A DNA stretch of 11,799 nt from Ornithomonoglobus_A sp034090805 (GCA_034090805.1 JAXDRV010000074.1:1-11799), one strand, 5' to 3'; positions 4,740 through 11,799 are shown, counted from the stretch's first letter. A program made the numbers and translations. Notes: a model not told the origin generated them from the letters alone.

Positions 4740-5681
4740 TTAATTTCTTTTCATTTTTATACTGTGTTTGCCTGCAAATTTATCAAGTAAATTTATTTCG
4801 TTGACTTGCTCTGCAACATCACTAACAAGTAAATTTATATAGTTCTGTGTGATTTCAAGGCTTGAATGTCCCAAAAGTCTTGAAAGGGTGACAACATTTC
4901 CGCCGTTTAAAATCCATTGTTTTGCAAATGTGTGTCTGTACCTATGTATTCCAGTTGTTTCAACTCCACGCCGTTTATTATATTCATATAGACGGTGGTA
5001 ACAAGTGCTTTTTACCAGTTGGCAACCAAACACATTACAAAACAAAAAATCGTCTGTTGTTTTATATTGTCTGTGTTTTAAGTACTCAATTAAAATATTT
5101 ACCATTGTTTGATTTATCGGCAAAAGAAGTGGTTTTCTGTTTTTCGTGACATTTACTCTCACAATATTGTTATCAAGGTCAATGTCTTTTACTTTAAGAA
5201 AAATCAGACTTCTTTGCCGTATGCCAGTACAGAAAAGAAAGTTTGTCATTACCCAACTTTGATACTCTGCAAAACTACATTTTTTAATGTTTGGTTTCTC
5301 TAATAACAACTTTAATTCATCATCCGTATATGTTTCAACGTGCGATTTATCAACTCTGATTGCCTGCATTTTATAATGTTCTAAATATCCCTCATTCATC
5401 AAGAAATGTAATGTCGTAATCATATCACGCAAATATGCGTTAATACTGACATCATTGTGAAGTGTTTCCCTCAAATGCATAACAAATTGATTATAGACGT
5501 CTTGTGTCATGTCGGTAATCGGCATTTGCGGATTGAAATATTTATAAAATTGAGTATAACTCTGTTTATAATGGTTAATAGTTCCCTCACGCAAATTACG
5601 TTGTCGGCAGTTGTCAAGGTACATATTACAACCTTGTTCAAATGTGATTGTTCTGGCTTCTGACATTTGCAATTTCTTCAT
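4740..5681 (-). CDS. Tyrosine recombinase/integrase (313 aa)
   Basis: This is a phage-type site-specific integrase that would insert and excise the element by strand exchange through a 3'-phosphotyrosine link. Residues about 10-105 form the SAM-like core-binding domain (TFEQGCNMYLDNCRQRNLRE; FVMHLRETLHNDVSINAYLR). The catalytic domain shows the full set: Arg155 in CTGIRQRSL, Lys180 or Lys183 in VTKNRKPLLLP, His246 and Arg249 in HRYRHTFA, His272 in LGHSS, and the nucleophile Tyr281 in ITQNYINL. The length is normal and the frame intact, so it should be active. There is no clear N-terminal arm-binding domain beyond the short start. The start ATG 5681 follows GAAAGGGATT. It sits at the right edge of the AT-rich region, next to the conserved GGGtGRT operon, as expected for an integrase beside an attachment site. 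Confidence 0.95.
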   Translation of the reverse strand: MKKLQMSEARTITFEQGCNMYLDNCRQRNLREGTINHYKQSYTQFYKYFNPQMPITDMTQDVYNQFVMHLRETLHNDVSINAYLRDMITTLHFLMNEGYLEHYKMQAIRVDKSHVETYTDDELKLLLEKPNIKKCSFAEYQSWVMTNFLFCTGIRQRSLIFLKVKDIDLDNNIVRVNVTKNRKPLLLPINQTMVNILIEYLKHRQYKTTDDFLFCNVFGCQLVKSTCYHRLYEYNKRRGVETTGIHRYRHTFAKQWILNGGNVVTLSRLLGHSSLEITQNYINLLVSDVAEQVNEINLLDKFAGKHSIKMKRN

Positions 5682-5709
5682 AGTAAAATCCCTTTCAAAT
5701 TAACAAAAA

Positions 5710-5755
5710 AGTTGGACACATCATGGGTAAAAATCCCAAAATGATGTGTCCAACT
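5710..5755 (-). terminator. Strong intrinsic terminator downstream of the GGGtGRT gene
   Basis: AGTTGGACACATCAT (5710-5724) pairs perfectly with 5741-5755, and an inner GGG/CCC pair closes the loop. On the minus strand six T residues follow directly. It would end the GGGtGRT operon transcript and insulate the integrase, whose start lies 28 bp further on. Confidence 0.85.
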
Positions 5756-5815
5756 AAAAAGTTTTACATTTTTACTTTCAGGAAATTTTCAAAAGTTCCA
5801 AAACCCTTGAAACCC
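5756..5815. other. Likely element/chromosome junction zone
   Basis: The switch from AT-rich element DNA to more GC-rich core genes occurs here. The stretch holds a 19-bp near-palindrome GGAAATTTTCAAAAGTTCC (5781-5799, one mismatched pair) and a tandem 9-bp repeat (AAACCCTTG/AAACCCTTA, 5801-5818) running into the stop of the GGGtGRT gene. One of these could be the right attachment core. No matching copy was seen elsewhere in the window, so the boundary is not proven, and no tRNA gene is present. Confidence 0.3.
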
Positions 5816-6817
5816 TTACTTATTCATAGCCTCTTCAACAGCAACGGCAACTGCAACGGTCATACCAACCATCGGGTTGTTGCCTGCGCCGATAAGTCCC
5901 ATCATTTCTACGTGTGCCGGAACTGACGAAGAACCTGCGAACTGAGCATCCGAGTGCATTCTTCCCATTGTGTCCGTCATGCCGTAGGAAGCGGGGCCGG
6001 CTGCCATGTTGTCGGGGTGGAGTGTACGTCCCGTACCGCCGCCCGAAGCAACCGAGAAATACTTCTTGCCCTGTTCGATACATTCCTTCTTGTATGTACC
6101 TGCAACGGGGTGCTGGAAACGTGTCGGGTTTGTGGAGTTACCGGTGATCGATACGTCAACACCCTCAAGGTGCATGATTGCAACACCCTCACGAACATCG
6201 TCCGCACCGTAGCAGCGAACCTTTGAACGCTCGCCGTTTGAGTATGCGATCTCTTCAACAACGTCAACCTTGCCTGTGTAATAATCAAACTTGGTCTGAA
6301 CGTATGTGAAGCCGTTGATTCTTGAAATAATCTTTGCAGCGTCCTTGCCAAGACCGTTAAGGATAACTCTCAAGGGTTCCTTACGAGCCTTGTTTGCCGA
6401 ACGTGCAAGACCTATAGCACCCTCTGCGGCTGCGAATGACTCGTGACCTGCGAGGAATGCGAAGCACTTTGTTTCATCTCTCAAAAGCATTGAGCCGAGG
6501 TTACCGTGACCGATACCAACCTTTCTGTCATCAGCAACCGAACCGGGGATACAGAATGACTGTAAACCAAGACCGATTTTTTCTGCTGCGTCGGCAGCCT
6601 TTGTGCAGCCCTCCTTGATTGCGATTGCAGCGCCTACAACGTAAGCCCATGCAGCGTTCTCAAAGCATATCGGCTGAATACCCTTTACTATATTGTATGC
6701 GTCAACGCCCTTTTCATCGCAGATAGCCTTAGCCTCCTCGATTGAAGAGATACCGTGCTTTGCCAGCTCGGCGTTGATCTGATCTATTCTTCTTTCATAG
6801 CTTTCAAATAATGCCAT
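5816..6817 (-). CDS. GGGtGRT protein (333 aa)
   Basis: The protein is recognised by the diagnostic motif GGGTGRT at residues 259-265 (SVASGGGTGRTLHPDN) and the glycine- and alanine-rich C-terminus (GLIGAGNNPMVGMTVAVAVAV). It belongs to a widely distributed bacterial family of unknown biochemical role named after this motif. It is soluble, with scattered cysteines (33, 51, 71, 89, 118, 202, 246) and histidine- and glycine-rich turns (GIGHGNLGSM, AGHESF). The length appears complete. The start ATG 6817 has a strong GGGAGG site. It lies 21 bp downstream of the IscU/NifU-like gene and is surely co-transcribed; the partnership suggests a function linked to iron-sulfur cluster or metal handling, which is inference. 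A strong terminator at 5710-5755 closes the operon. Confidence 0.92.
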   Translation of the reverse strand: MALFESYERRIDQINAELAKHGISSIEEAKAICDEKGVDAYNIVKGIQPICFENAAWAYVVGAAIAIKEGCTKAADAAEKIGLGLQSFCIPGSVADDRKVGIGHGNLGSMLLRDETKCFAFLAGHESFAAAEGAIGLARSANKARKEPLRVILNGLGKDAAKIISRINGFTYVQTKFDYYTGKVDVVEEIAYSNGERSKVRCYGADDVREGVAIMHLEGVDVSITGNSTNPTRFQHPVAGTYKKECIEQGKKYFSVASGGGTGRTLHPDNMAAGPASYGMTDTMGRMHSDAQFAGSSSVPAHVEMMGLIGAGNNPMVGMTVAVAVAVEEAMNK

Positions 6818-6838
6818 TATAGTTTACCTCCCTTTAGA

Positions 6839-7531
6839 TTATTCATGTCTCGGGTCGATTAGCTTAACAGCATCATCAACTCTGCCGTACTGACCGCTTG
6901 CCTTTTCAAGAGCCTCATTTGCGTCCATACCCTTTGCAATCATTTCCATCATCTTGCCGAGGTGAACGAACTTGTAACCGATAATCTGATCCTGATCGTC
7001 AATAGCGATCTTTGTTATGTAGCCCTCTGCCAGTTCAAGGTAACGGGGACCCTTCTTGAGAGTTGCATAGGTTGTACCAACCTGCGATCTCAAGCCCTTG
7101 CCCAAATCCTCAAGACCTGCGCCTATGGGAAGACCGTCCTCCGAGAAAGCCGTCTGTGTTCTTCCGTATACAATCTGGAGGAACAGCTCTCTCATTGCAG
7201 TGTTGATTGCATCGCACACGAGGTCTGTGTTAAGAGCCTCAAGTATCGTTTTGCCTATAAGTATCTCCGATGCCATTGCAGCCGAGTGAGTCATACCCGA
7301 ACAGCCTACTGTTTCAACAAGAGCCTCCTGAATGATACCCTCCTTGACGTTAAGAGTAAGCTTACAGGTACCCTGCTGCGGTGCGCACCAGCCTATACCG
7401 TGAGTAAGACCCGAAATGTCCTTGACTTCCTTTGCCTGCGTCCACTTTCCCTCCTGAGGGATAGGAGCGGGACCGTGATATGCGCCTTTTGCCAAAGGAC
7501 ACATCTGTTCTACTTCGCTTGAATATTTCAT
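6839..7531 (-). CDS. IscU/NifU-like iron-sulfur scaffold protein (230 aa)
   Basis: This is a 230-residue relative of the NifU N-terminal/IscU scaffold proteins, on which iron-sulfur clusters are assembled. The segment VGCSGMTHSAAMASEILIG (from residue 75) matches the GCxxAxASS motif of IscU, with Cys77 as the likely cluster ligand, followed by GKTILEAL as in IscU. Other cysteines are 11, 49, 56 and 106. The protein is longer than IscU (about 130 residues): an N-terminal region (CPLAKGAYHGPAPIPQEGKW) and a C-terminal extension are specific to the subfamily found beside GGGtGRT genes. The start ATG 7531 follows GAAAGGAG; an upstream in-frame ATG at 7570 has no binding site and overlaps a palindrome. 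No cysteine desulfurase gene is nearby, so its sulfur source is unknown. Confidence 0.85.
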   Translation of the reverse strand: MKYSSEVEQMCPLAKGAYHGPAPIPQEGKWTQAKEVKDISGLTHGIGWCAPQQGTCKLTLNVKEGIIQEALVETVGCSGMTHSAAMASEILIGKTILEALNTDLVCDAINTAMRELFLQIVYGRTQTAFSEDGLPIGAGLEDLGKGLRSQVGTTYATLKKGPRYLELAEGYITKIAIDDQDQIIGYKFVHLGKMMEMIAKGMDANEALEKASGQYGRVDDAVKLIDPRHE

Positions 7532-7553
7532 ACTATTACTCCTTTCAAAAAAT

Positions 7554-7566
7554 GCGGTAAAACCGC
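7554..7566. promoter_or_regulatory. Short palindrome between promoter and start of the scaffold gene
   Basis: GCGGT-AAA-ACCGC is a perfect 5-3-5 inverted repeat placed between the -10 box (7578-7583) and the ribosome binding site. It may be an operator or a small leader hairpin; it is too short to be sure. Confidence 0.35.
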
Positions 7567-7577
7567 TCATTACTTAC

Positions 7578-7606
7578 ATTATAACACATATTCCGCACTT
7601 TCGCAA
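7578..7606 (-). promoter_or_regulatory. Promoter of the scaffold-GGGtGRT operon
   Basis: On the minus strand -35 TTGCGA (7601-7606) and -10 TATAAT (7578-7583) are 17 bp apart, with TGT before the -10 as an extended element. It lies about 47 bp upstream of ATG 7531. Confidence 0.7.
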
Positions 7607-7699
7607 CAAAATTTATAGTAATTTCATTGATTAATTTGTTAAAAAATAATCACTCTCATTGGGTAGATATTTGTGTAATTATACATTTTCCTCATGCTG

Positions 7700-7728
7700 T
7701 TGACGGTATGGGGATATTGTGGTATAAT
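7700..7728 (+). promoter_or_regulatory. Promoter of the GTPase-nuclease gene
   Basis: TTGACG (7700-7705) and TATAAT (7723-7728) are exactly 17 bp apart, with TGG forming an extended -10. It is close to consensus, so expression is probably constitutive and fairly strong. The leader before the gene is only about 28 nt, and I see no attenuator or leader peptide such as those of inducible tet(M) genes. Confidence 0.8.
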
Positions 7729-7763
7729 TGTAAAAACGATAGCTTACTGAAAGGACTGTGCCG

Positions 7764-10328
7764 ATGAAAAGACTTGTAACGGGTATTCTTGCCCATGTTG
7801 ACTCCGGGAAAACGACGCTCTCGGAGGCGATGCTCTACACCGCCGGGGAGATACGGCGGCTCGGACGTGTCGACCGGGGGGACGCGTTTCTCGATACAAA
7901 CGAAATAGAGCGTGACAGGGGTATCACGATTTTTTCAAAGCAGGCTGTTATGAGCTTTGGAGGGCTTGAGCTGACGCTGCTTGACACTCCGGGACACGTT
8001 GACTTTTCAACGGAAACGGAGCGCACTCTCGGCGTGCTTGATTATGCGATACTCGTCATAAGCGGCACGGACGGAGTTCAGAATCATACCGAAACGCTGT
8101 GGCAGCTTTTGATACGGTATAAGGTACCGGTATTTATTTTCGTAAATAAAATGGATATATCGCAGTCGGAGCGTTCGGATATTATGAGCGTATTAAAGAG
8201 CCGCTTAAGCGACGGCTGCGTGGATTTTACCGATAAAAGCACTCTCGACGAGGAGGCGGCAATGTGCAGCGAGGAGCTTATGAACAGTTACCTTGAAAAC
8301 GGCGCTGCCGGAGTAAAGGAAATACGAAATGCGATACGTGAGCGCAGATTATTTCCGTGCTATTTCGGCTCTGCCTTGAAAAACGATGGAGTGAGCGAGC
8401 TTCTGTCGGGAATTGACGAATACACAAAGACTCCCGTATCGGGCGAGAGCTTCGGCGCAAAAATATTCAAGATTTCCGAGGACGAGCAGGGACAGCGGCT
8501 TACGCATATGAAGATAACAGGCGGAGTGCTCAGAGTTCGTGATGTTTTGAACGGCTGTCGAGGACGTGAAAAATGGTCGGAAAAGGTTAATCAGATACGG
8601 ATATATTCGGGAGCGAGGTATACAGCGGCGGACGAGGCTCCGCAGGGGACGGTCTGCGCTGTTACGGGGCTTACGCAGACGTATTCCGGCGAGGGACTGG
8701 GCATGGAAACAGACAGCGCACCGGCGGTGCTTGAGCCTGTTTTGTCGTACAGTATTATATTGCCGGAGGGAGCGGATACGGCGAAATCACTTGCGCTTTT
8801 AAAAAAGCTTGAGGAGGAGGATCCTCAGCTGCATATCATATGGAATGAACAGCTTCGTGAGATACACGTGCAGCTTATGGGCGAGGTTCAGCTTGAGGTG
8901 CTGCAAAGGATAATTGCCGAACGCTTTGGACTTGACGTTTCGTTCGGCAGGGGGAGCATTGCATATAAGGAAACGATTGCCGCACCGTCCGAGGGTGTGG
9001 GGCATTATGAGCCGCTGCGGCACTATGCCGAGGTTCATCTGCTGCTTGAGCCGGCGGAGCGGGGGAGCGGACTGCATTTTTACAGCGAATGTTCGGAGGA
9101 CGAGTTGGACAGAAACTGGCAGCGGCTTATTCTCACGCATCTTGAGGAAAAGCAGCATATAGGAACTCTGACGGGATCTCCGATAACGGATATGAATATA
9201 ACGCTGATTGCCGGACGTGCGCATCAAAAGCATACCGAGGGCGGCGATTTTCGGCAGGCGACATATCGTGCGGTAAGGCACGGTCTGCGAATGACCGAGA
9301 GTGTTCTGCTTGAGCCGTGGTATGAATTTCGGCTTGAGATACCGCAGAGCTGCGTCGGACGTGCATTGACGGATATTCAGCGTATGAGCGGACGCTTTGA
9401 CCCGCCGCAGACATCAGATGAACATGCGGTGATTACGGGCGAGGCTCCCGTGTCCGAGATGAGCAGCTACCATAACGAGGTAATAAGCTACTCAAGCGGT
9501 ACGGGGCGGCTGATATGTCTGCCTAAAGGTTATGAGGAATGTCACAATACGGAACAGGTGCTTGAGGAAATCGGATACGACTGTGACGGTGATATTGAAA
9601 ATACGGCAGATTCGGTATTTTGCTCCCACGGAGCGGGATTTAATGTGAAGTGGGACAGCGTGAGGGATTATATGCACATAGATACGGGAATAAGCTTTGA
9701 GGACGAGCCTGACGAGCCGACGGCGGAGGAGCGTGTGCGCAGCTACATAGGCAGCGCGGCGGATGACGGCGAGCTTATGCGGATTTTTGAGCGTACGTAC
9801 GGAGCGATAAAAAGCGATAAATACCATGCAATGAACACACGGCGGGAGCAGACTAAAAAATCCGCTCCGAAAATCAAGGCTGTGCCTATCCCGAAAGGCC
9901 CCGAATACTTGCTTGTGGACGGATATAATATAATTTTCGCATGGGAGGACACAAAAAAAGCCGCCGAAAGCAGCCTTGATGCGGCACGCAGTATGCTGAT
10001 AGACAAGCTGTGCAATTACAGGGGCTACAAGCAGTGCGAGCTGATACTCGTATTTGACGCATATAAGGTCAAGGGCGGCGTAGGCTCTGTCGAAACGGTA
10101 GGCAACATAAGCGTTGTATACACAAAAGAGGCAGAAACTGCCGATATGTATATCGAAAAAACCGCCCATGAGCTGGGCAGAAAGCGGCGTGTGCGTGTTG
10201 CAACCTCGGACGCTCTGGAGCAGATGATAATTCTCGGCAGCGGAGCGGTGCGTATTTCAGCAAACGAGTTTCGTGAAGAGGTGGATGCCGCCGAGCGTGA
10301 AATACGTGATTTTATTAGACATATGTAA
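7764..10328 (+). CDS. TetM/EF-G-like translation GTPase fused to a Rae1/YacP-type NYN nuclease domain (854 aa)
   Basis: This is a two-part protein. Residues 1 to about 645 are a translation-factor GTPase of the ribosomal-protection (TetM) type: AHVDSGKT P-loop at 10-17, DTPGH at 74-78 with the catalytic His78, NKMD at 128-131, domain II at about 230-310, domain III at about 325-400, then domains IV/V. The domain IV tip reads AGRAHQKHTEGGDFR (483-497), not the YSPVST loop of Tet(M). A conserved-looking CSHGAGF (620-626) and a charged linker follow. Residues 713-854 are a complete NYN domain very like B. subtilis YacP/Rae1: LLVDGYN (Asp719), VFDAYKVKGG (Asp765), TKEAETAD (Asp794) and ATSDALEQ (Asp816). 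ATG 7764 is preferred over GTG 7758 because AAAGGA lies 9 nt upstream. The protein likely acts on ribosomes; a link to mRNA cleavage is inferred. Drug resistance is not excluded. Confidence 0.93.
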   Translation: MKRLVTGILAHVDSGKTTLSEAMLYTAGEIRRLGRVDRGDAFLDTNEIERDRGITIFSKQAVMSFGGLELTLLDTPGHVDFSTETERTLGVLDYAILVISGTDGVQNHTETLWQLLIRYKVPVFIFVNKMDISQSERSDIMSVLKSRLSDGCVDFTDKSTLDEEAAMCSEELMNSYLENGAAGVKEIRNAIRERRLFPCYFGSALKNDGVSELLSGIDEYTKTPVSGESFGAKIFKISEDEQGQRLTHMKITGGVLRVRDVLNGCRGREKWSEKVNQIRIYSGARYTAADEAPQGTVCAVTGLTQTYSGEGLGMETDSAPAVLEPVLSYSIILPEGADTAKSLALLKKLEEEDPQLHIIWNEQLREIHVQLMGEVQLEVLQRIIAERFGLDVSFGRGSIAYKETIAAPSEGVGHYEPLRHYAEVHLLLEPAERGSGLHFYSECSEDELDRNWQRLILTHLEEKQHIGTLTGSPITDMNITLIAGRAHQKHTEGGDFRQATYRAVRHGLRMTESVLLEPWYEFRLEIPQSCVGRALTDIQRMSGRFDPPQTSDEHAVITGEAPVSEMSSYHNEVISYSSGTGRLICLPKGYEECHNTEQVLEEIGYDCDGDIENTADSVFCSHGAGFNVKWDSVRDYMHIDTGISFEDEPDEPTAEERVRSYIGSAADDGELMRIFERTYGAIKSDKYHAMNTRREQTKKSAPKIKAVPIPKGPEYLLVDGYNIIFAWEDTKKAAESSLDAARSMLIDKLCNYRGYKQCELILVFDAYKVKGGVGSVETVGNISVVYTKEAETADMYIEKTAHELGRKRRVRVATSDALEQMIILGSGAVRISANEFREEVDAAEREIRDFIRHM

Positions 10329-10363
10329 ATGATTTCCTCGGAATTTGAGATATTTCCGATTAC

Positions 10364-10385
10364 GGGGCGGCAGGGACACCGCCCC
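10364..10385. repeat. GC-rich intergenic hairpin
   Basis: GGGGCGG (10364-10370) pairs with CCGCCCC (10379-10385) around an 8-nt loop. It sits 36 bp after the GTPase stop and has no T-run. It could be a REP-like repeat or a transcript-end stabiliser. Confidence 0.5.
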
Positions 10386-10499
10386 CTACACACCCTTGCT
10401 CTCGCTTGGAACTCGCCGAAACTCAATCGGAAACATCACAAATTCCCACCGATAAGTTTATGCTTGGTTTGGAGGTCTGAGCCGAAGAAAGATAAGCGG

Positions 10500-10581
10500 C
10501 GCATCTCTCACGTCCGCTCTTACTCATGTACATTTGAGTACACGACGTTCGCACGGACGCACAATCTGCGGGCGATTTTTT
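10500..10581 (+). other. Nested stem structure ending in T6
   Basis: Three colinear stems nest: CGCA (10500-10503) with TGCG (10567-10570), CGTCCG (10511-10516) with CGGACG (10554-10559), and TACTCA (10521-10526) with TGAGTA (10535-10540). T6 lies at 10576-10581. This could be a structured RNA or a long imperfect terminator for the GTPase transcript, or chance pairing. Confidence 0.3.
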
Positions 10582-10647
10582 CCAAACGGGTTTTGTGAAA
10601 GAAGTATAAGTTTAAGAATAAACATCTCAAATCCAAAACCGAAAAAG

Positions 10648-11772
10648 CTACAATATCTTTTTAAACTCACGCAGCACGTCCGTGTCGGCGCTTTCCTTAC
10701 TGCCGGTAATGATTGTTTTTGTTCTGTCTATATCCCATGTAAGCTTTTTTATTATCCGATGCACATAGCAAAACGGCAGCAAAACCGGTGCCTTGCGCAG
10801 GACGGGATAGAGGTATTTCATGGTGTTGTACGGTCTGAATGTCATTTTAAAATAATGCTTAAGCTTTTGCAGCGGCGGCATTTTGTCGGCAAATTCCATT
10901 TGAACGCTCGTTACGCTGCTGCCGTAAACTCCGTTTTTCAGGATATATTCACTCAAAAATTTAACGGAGTCGTCCGCATCGGAACGCATATTAAACCAAT
11001 AATCCGTAAGGCGGCGGACGATTGAGTCAAGCTTGTCAAGCTTTGTTTCACGCAGATAACCGTTAAGAATAAGCGAATCGAGAGGCTTGTTGAAAACATA
11101 AAAATCCGTTATCAGCTTTATTCCCGCACCCCCGTGCGCAAGATGGCTTGCAAGGTGCGTCATGAGGAATACATACATCATTTCCGCTGTCATCTCATAT
11201 GTAAATCCGTTGACGCTTTTTGCCGTGTCCCATACACGCTCAAAAAACTCATACCTCGGATTCTGCGGATAAAGCAAATGACGGTGCAGCTCAATATGTA
11301 TTTTGCCCTTGTAAAAGGATAAATCCTTTTCGGCAACGGAGGTGTTCTCATATCCTGCCGACGCCATTATGCTCTTTATCTTATCCTCGTCCCTCACATC
11401 GGCAAGAATATCCATATCCCCGTTTTGGCGCAGATCCGGCGAAGGATACATATATTTCATTACGCTGCCCTTTAAGGGAATGTGTCGTATTCCCTCAGCG
11501 GCGAATGCGCCGCAGATTTCACGCAGCTCAAGCTCCTGACGTGCCTCTCTGACGATTGCTTTTTCCGTACACTGACGGAACTTGCGCATAATATCCTCCG
11601 GTACGTCCAAGCCGAGTCGCTCAAGGGATACGTAAACGAGATTTTCCGACTGATGCTCCTTTGACAGCTTGAACAAAAGCTCAAAATCAAGCGTTTCGGA
11701 CGGAATTTCCGGGGTAACCCCTCGTGCGCCGCAGCCGATGAGGTACAGCATATATTTGACCGTGTAATTCAT
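10648..11772 (-). CDS. Nucleotidyltransferase-family protein (NTP_transf_5-like, 374 aa)
   Basis: This is a 374-residue protein of the uncharacterised nucleotidyltransferase family PF14907. The recognisable block runs from residue 99: LKGSVMKYMYPSP, then DLRQNGDMDILA, with the GD-x-D pair at Asp119 and Asp121 that in this superfold would bind metal and nucleotide. A later HIELHRHL (about residue 157) supplies further polar residues typical of the fold. The remainder is helical. The start ATG 11772 is preferred to GTG 11778 because AAAGGAAG lies 7 nt upstream of the ATG and abuts the GTG. Family members often sit in capsule, polysaccharide or peptide-modification loci, but the only neighbour seen is the convergent GTPase, so its substrate is unknown. 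The C-terminus (residues about 300-374) is basic. No terminator is obvious after the stop at 10648. Confidence 0.85.
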   Translation of the reverse strand: MNYTVKYMLYLIGCGARGVTPEIPSETLDFELLFKLSKEHQSENLVYVSLERLGLDVPEDIMRKFRQCTEKAIVREARQELELREICGAFAAEGIRHIPLKGSVMKYMYPSPDLRQNGDMDILADVRDEDKIKSIMASAGYENTSVAEKDLSFYKGKIHIELHRHLLYPQNPRYEFFERVWDTAKSVNGFTYEMTAEMMYVFLMTHLASHLAHGGAGIKLITDFYVFNKPLDSLILNGYLRETKLDKLDSIVRRLTDYWFNMRSDADDSVKFLSEYILKNGVYGSSVTSVQMEFADKMPPLQKLKHYFKMTFRPYNTMKYLYPVLRKAPVLLPFCYVHRIIKKLTWDIDRTKTIITGSKESADTDVLREFKKIL

Positions 11773-11799
11773 AATCACACTTCCTTTGCATTGTTTTAT

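Larger units (their letters stand above)
122..5760. mobile_element. Integrated genetic element (right part), tyrosine-integrase type
   Basis: The block is AT-rich and contains an integrase at its right edge, a serine resolvase, a phage-type repressor with triple operator, several small unknown genes nearly all on the minus strand, and an IS at its left. The flanking operon at 5816-7531 is more GC-rich and conserved in character. No relaxase, coupling protein, replication or phage structural gene is visible, so it may be the end of an integrative mobilisable element, a satellite, or a decayed remnant. The left boundary is not seen, and whether the lipoprotein gene belongs to it is unclear. Confidence 0.6.
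10329..10647. other. Convergent intergenic region with several hairpins
   Basis: These 319 bp between two convergent genes hold no supported gene. An open plus-strand frame exists (10329-10598) but has no ribosome binding site. Visible structure: a GGGGCGG/CCGCCCC hairpin at 10364-10385, of the kind often scattered between genes in Clostridia, and a nested set of stems at 10500-10570 followed by T6. No good intrinsic terminator with a T-run immediately follows the GTPase gene. Confidence 0.45.

Noticed and set aside
111..5779. Possible direct repeat AAGTTGTACATTTTACTT (113-130) versus AAGTTTTACATTTTTACTT (5759-5777) as element ends
   Set aside because: The left copy overlaps the IS terminal repeat, the two differ by a substitution and an insertion, and the sequence is low in complexity; it is probably coincidental.
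6962..7522. Long plus-strand frame of 186 codons opposite the scaffold gene
   Set aside because: It is an antisense shadow of the IscU-like gene, with no binding site and no recognisable domain.
7764..9700. Calling the GTPase a tetracycline-resistance gene
   Set aside because: Overall fold and length fit the family, but the tetracycline-contact loop is absent, a nuclease domain is fused, there is no leader-peptide attenuator, and it lies in core-like DNA rather than on the element.
9492..10169. Long minus-strand frames opposite the GTPase gene, including its NYN domain
   Set aside because: These are antisense shadows of a well-supported gene; composition follows the opposite strand's codons and no start signal is present.
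1..11799. CRISPR array, tRNA or rRNA genes
   Set aside because: No regularly spaced direct repeats and no tRNA- or rRNA-like sequence were found on either strand.

Overview
The window looks like chromosomal DNA of a low-to-mid GC Bacillota, most likely class Clostridia. The signs are strong AAAGGAG-type ribosome binding sites, TATAAT/TTGACA-type promoters, a GGGtGRT/IscU-like gene pair and a TetM-like GTPase with a C-terminal YacP/Rae1 domain. The genus cannot be told from the sequence alone.

The window has two halves. Positions 1 to about 5.7 kb are AT-rich accessory DNA that looks like part of an integrated mobile element. From the left it holds: the end of an IS21-family insertion sequence (last codons of istB plus terminal repeats); a lipoprotein gene whose 5' end that insertion removed; a serine resolvase; a small element protein; a divergent promoter region with three copies of a 17-bp operator and an Xre/Cro-like repressor; a small gene interrupted by an in-frame amber codon; three proteins of unknown function, two of them tandem paralogues; and a tyrosine integrase at the right edge. 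No relaxase, replication gene or left attachment site is visible, so the element extends beyond the window or is a remnant. Three palindromes with the same design (16-bp arms, 23-24 nt loop, shared ends, co-varying middle) lie just after the stop codons of three element genes.

Positions about 5.76 to 11.8 kb are more GC-rich and look like core chromosome. A minus-strand operon encodes an IscU/NifU-like scaffold protein and a GGGtGRT protein. Divergent from it is an 854-residue translation-factor GTPase: a TetM/EF-G-like ribosome-binding core fused to a C-terminal NYN domain closely resembling the ribosome-dependent mRNA endonuclease Rae1 (YacP) of Bacillus subtilis. After a 319-bp intergenic region with several hairpins comes a convergent minus-strand gene for a nucleotidyltransferase-family protein (NTP_transf_5-like).

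The most interesting item is the GTPase-nuclease fusion. It joins a domain that enters the ribosomal A site with one whose relatives cut mRNA in the A site. Its domain IV loop lacks the classical TetM tetracycline-contact sequence, which suggests a ribosome-rescue or mRNA-clearing role rather than drug resistance.
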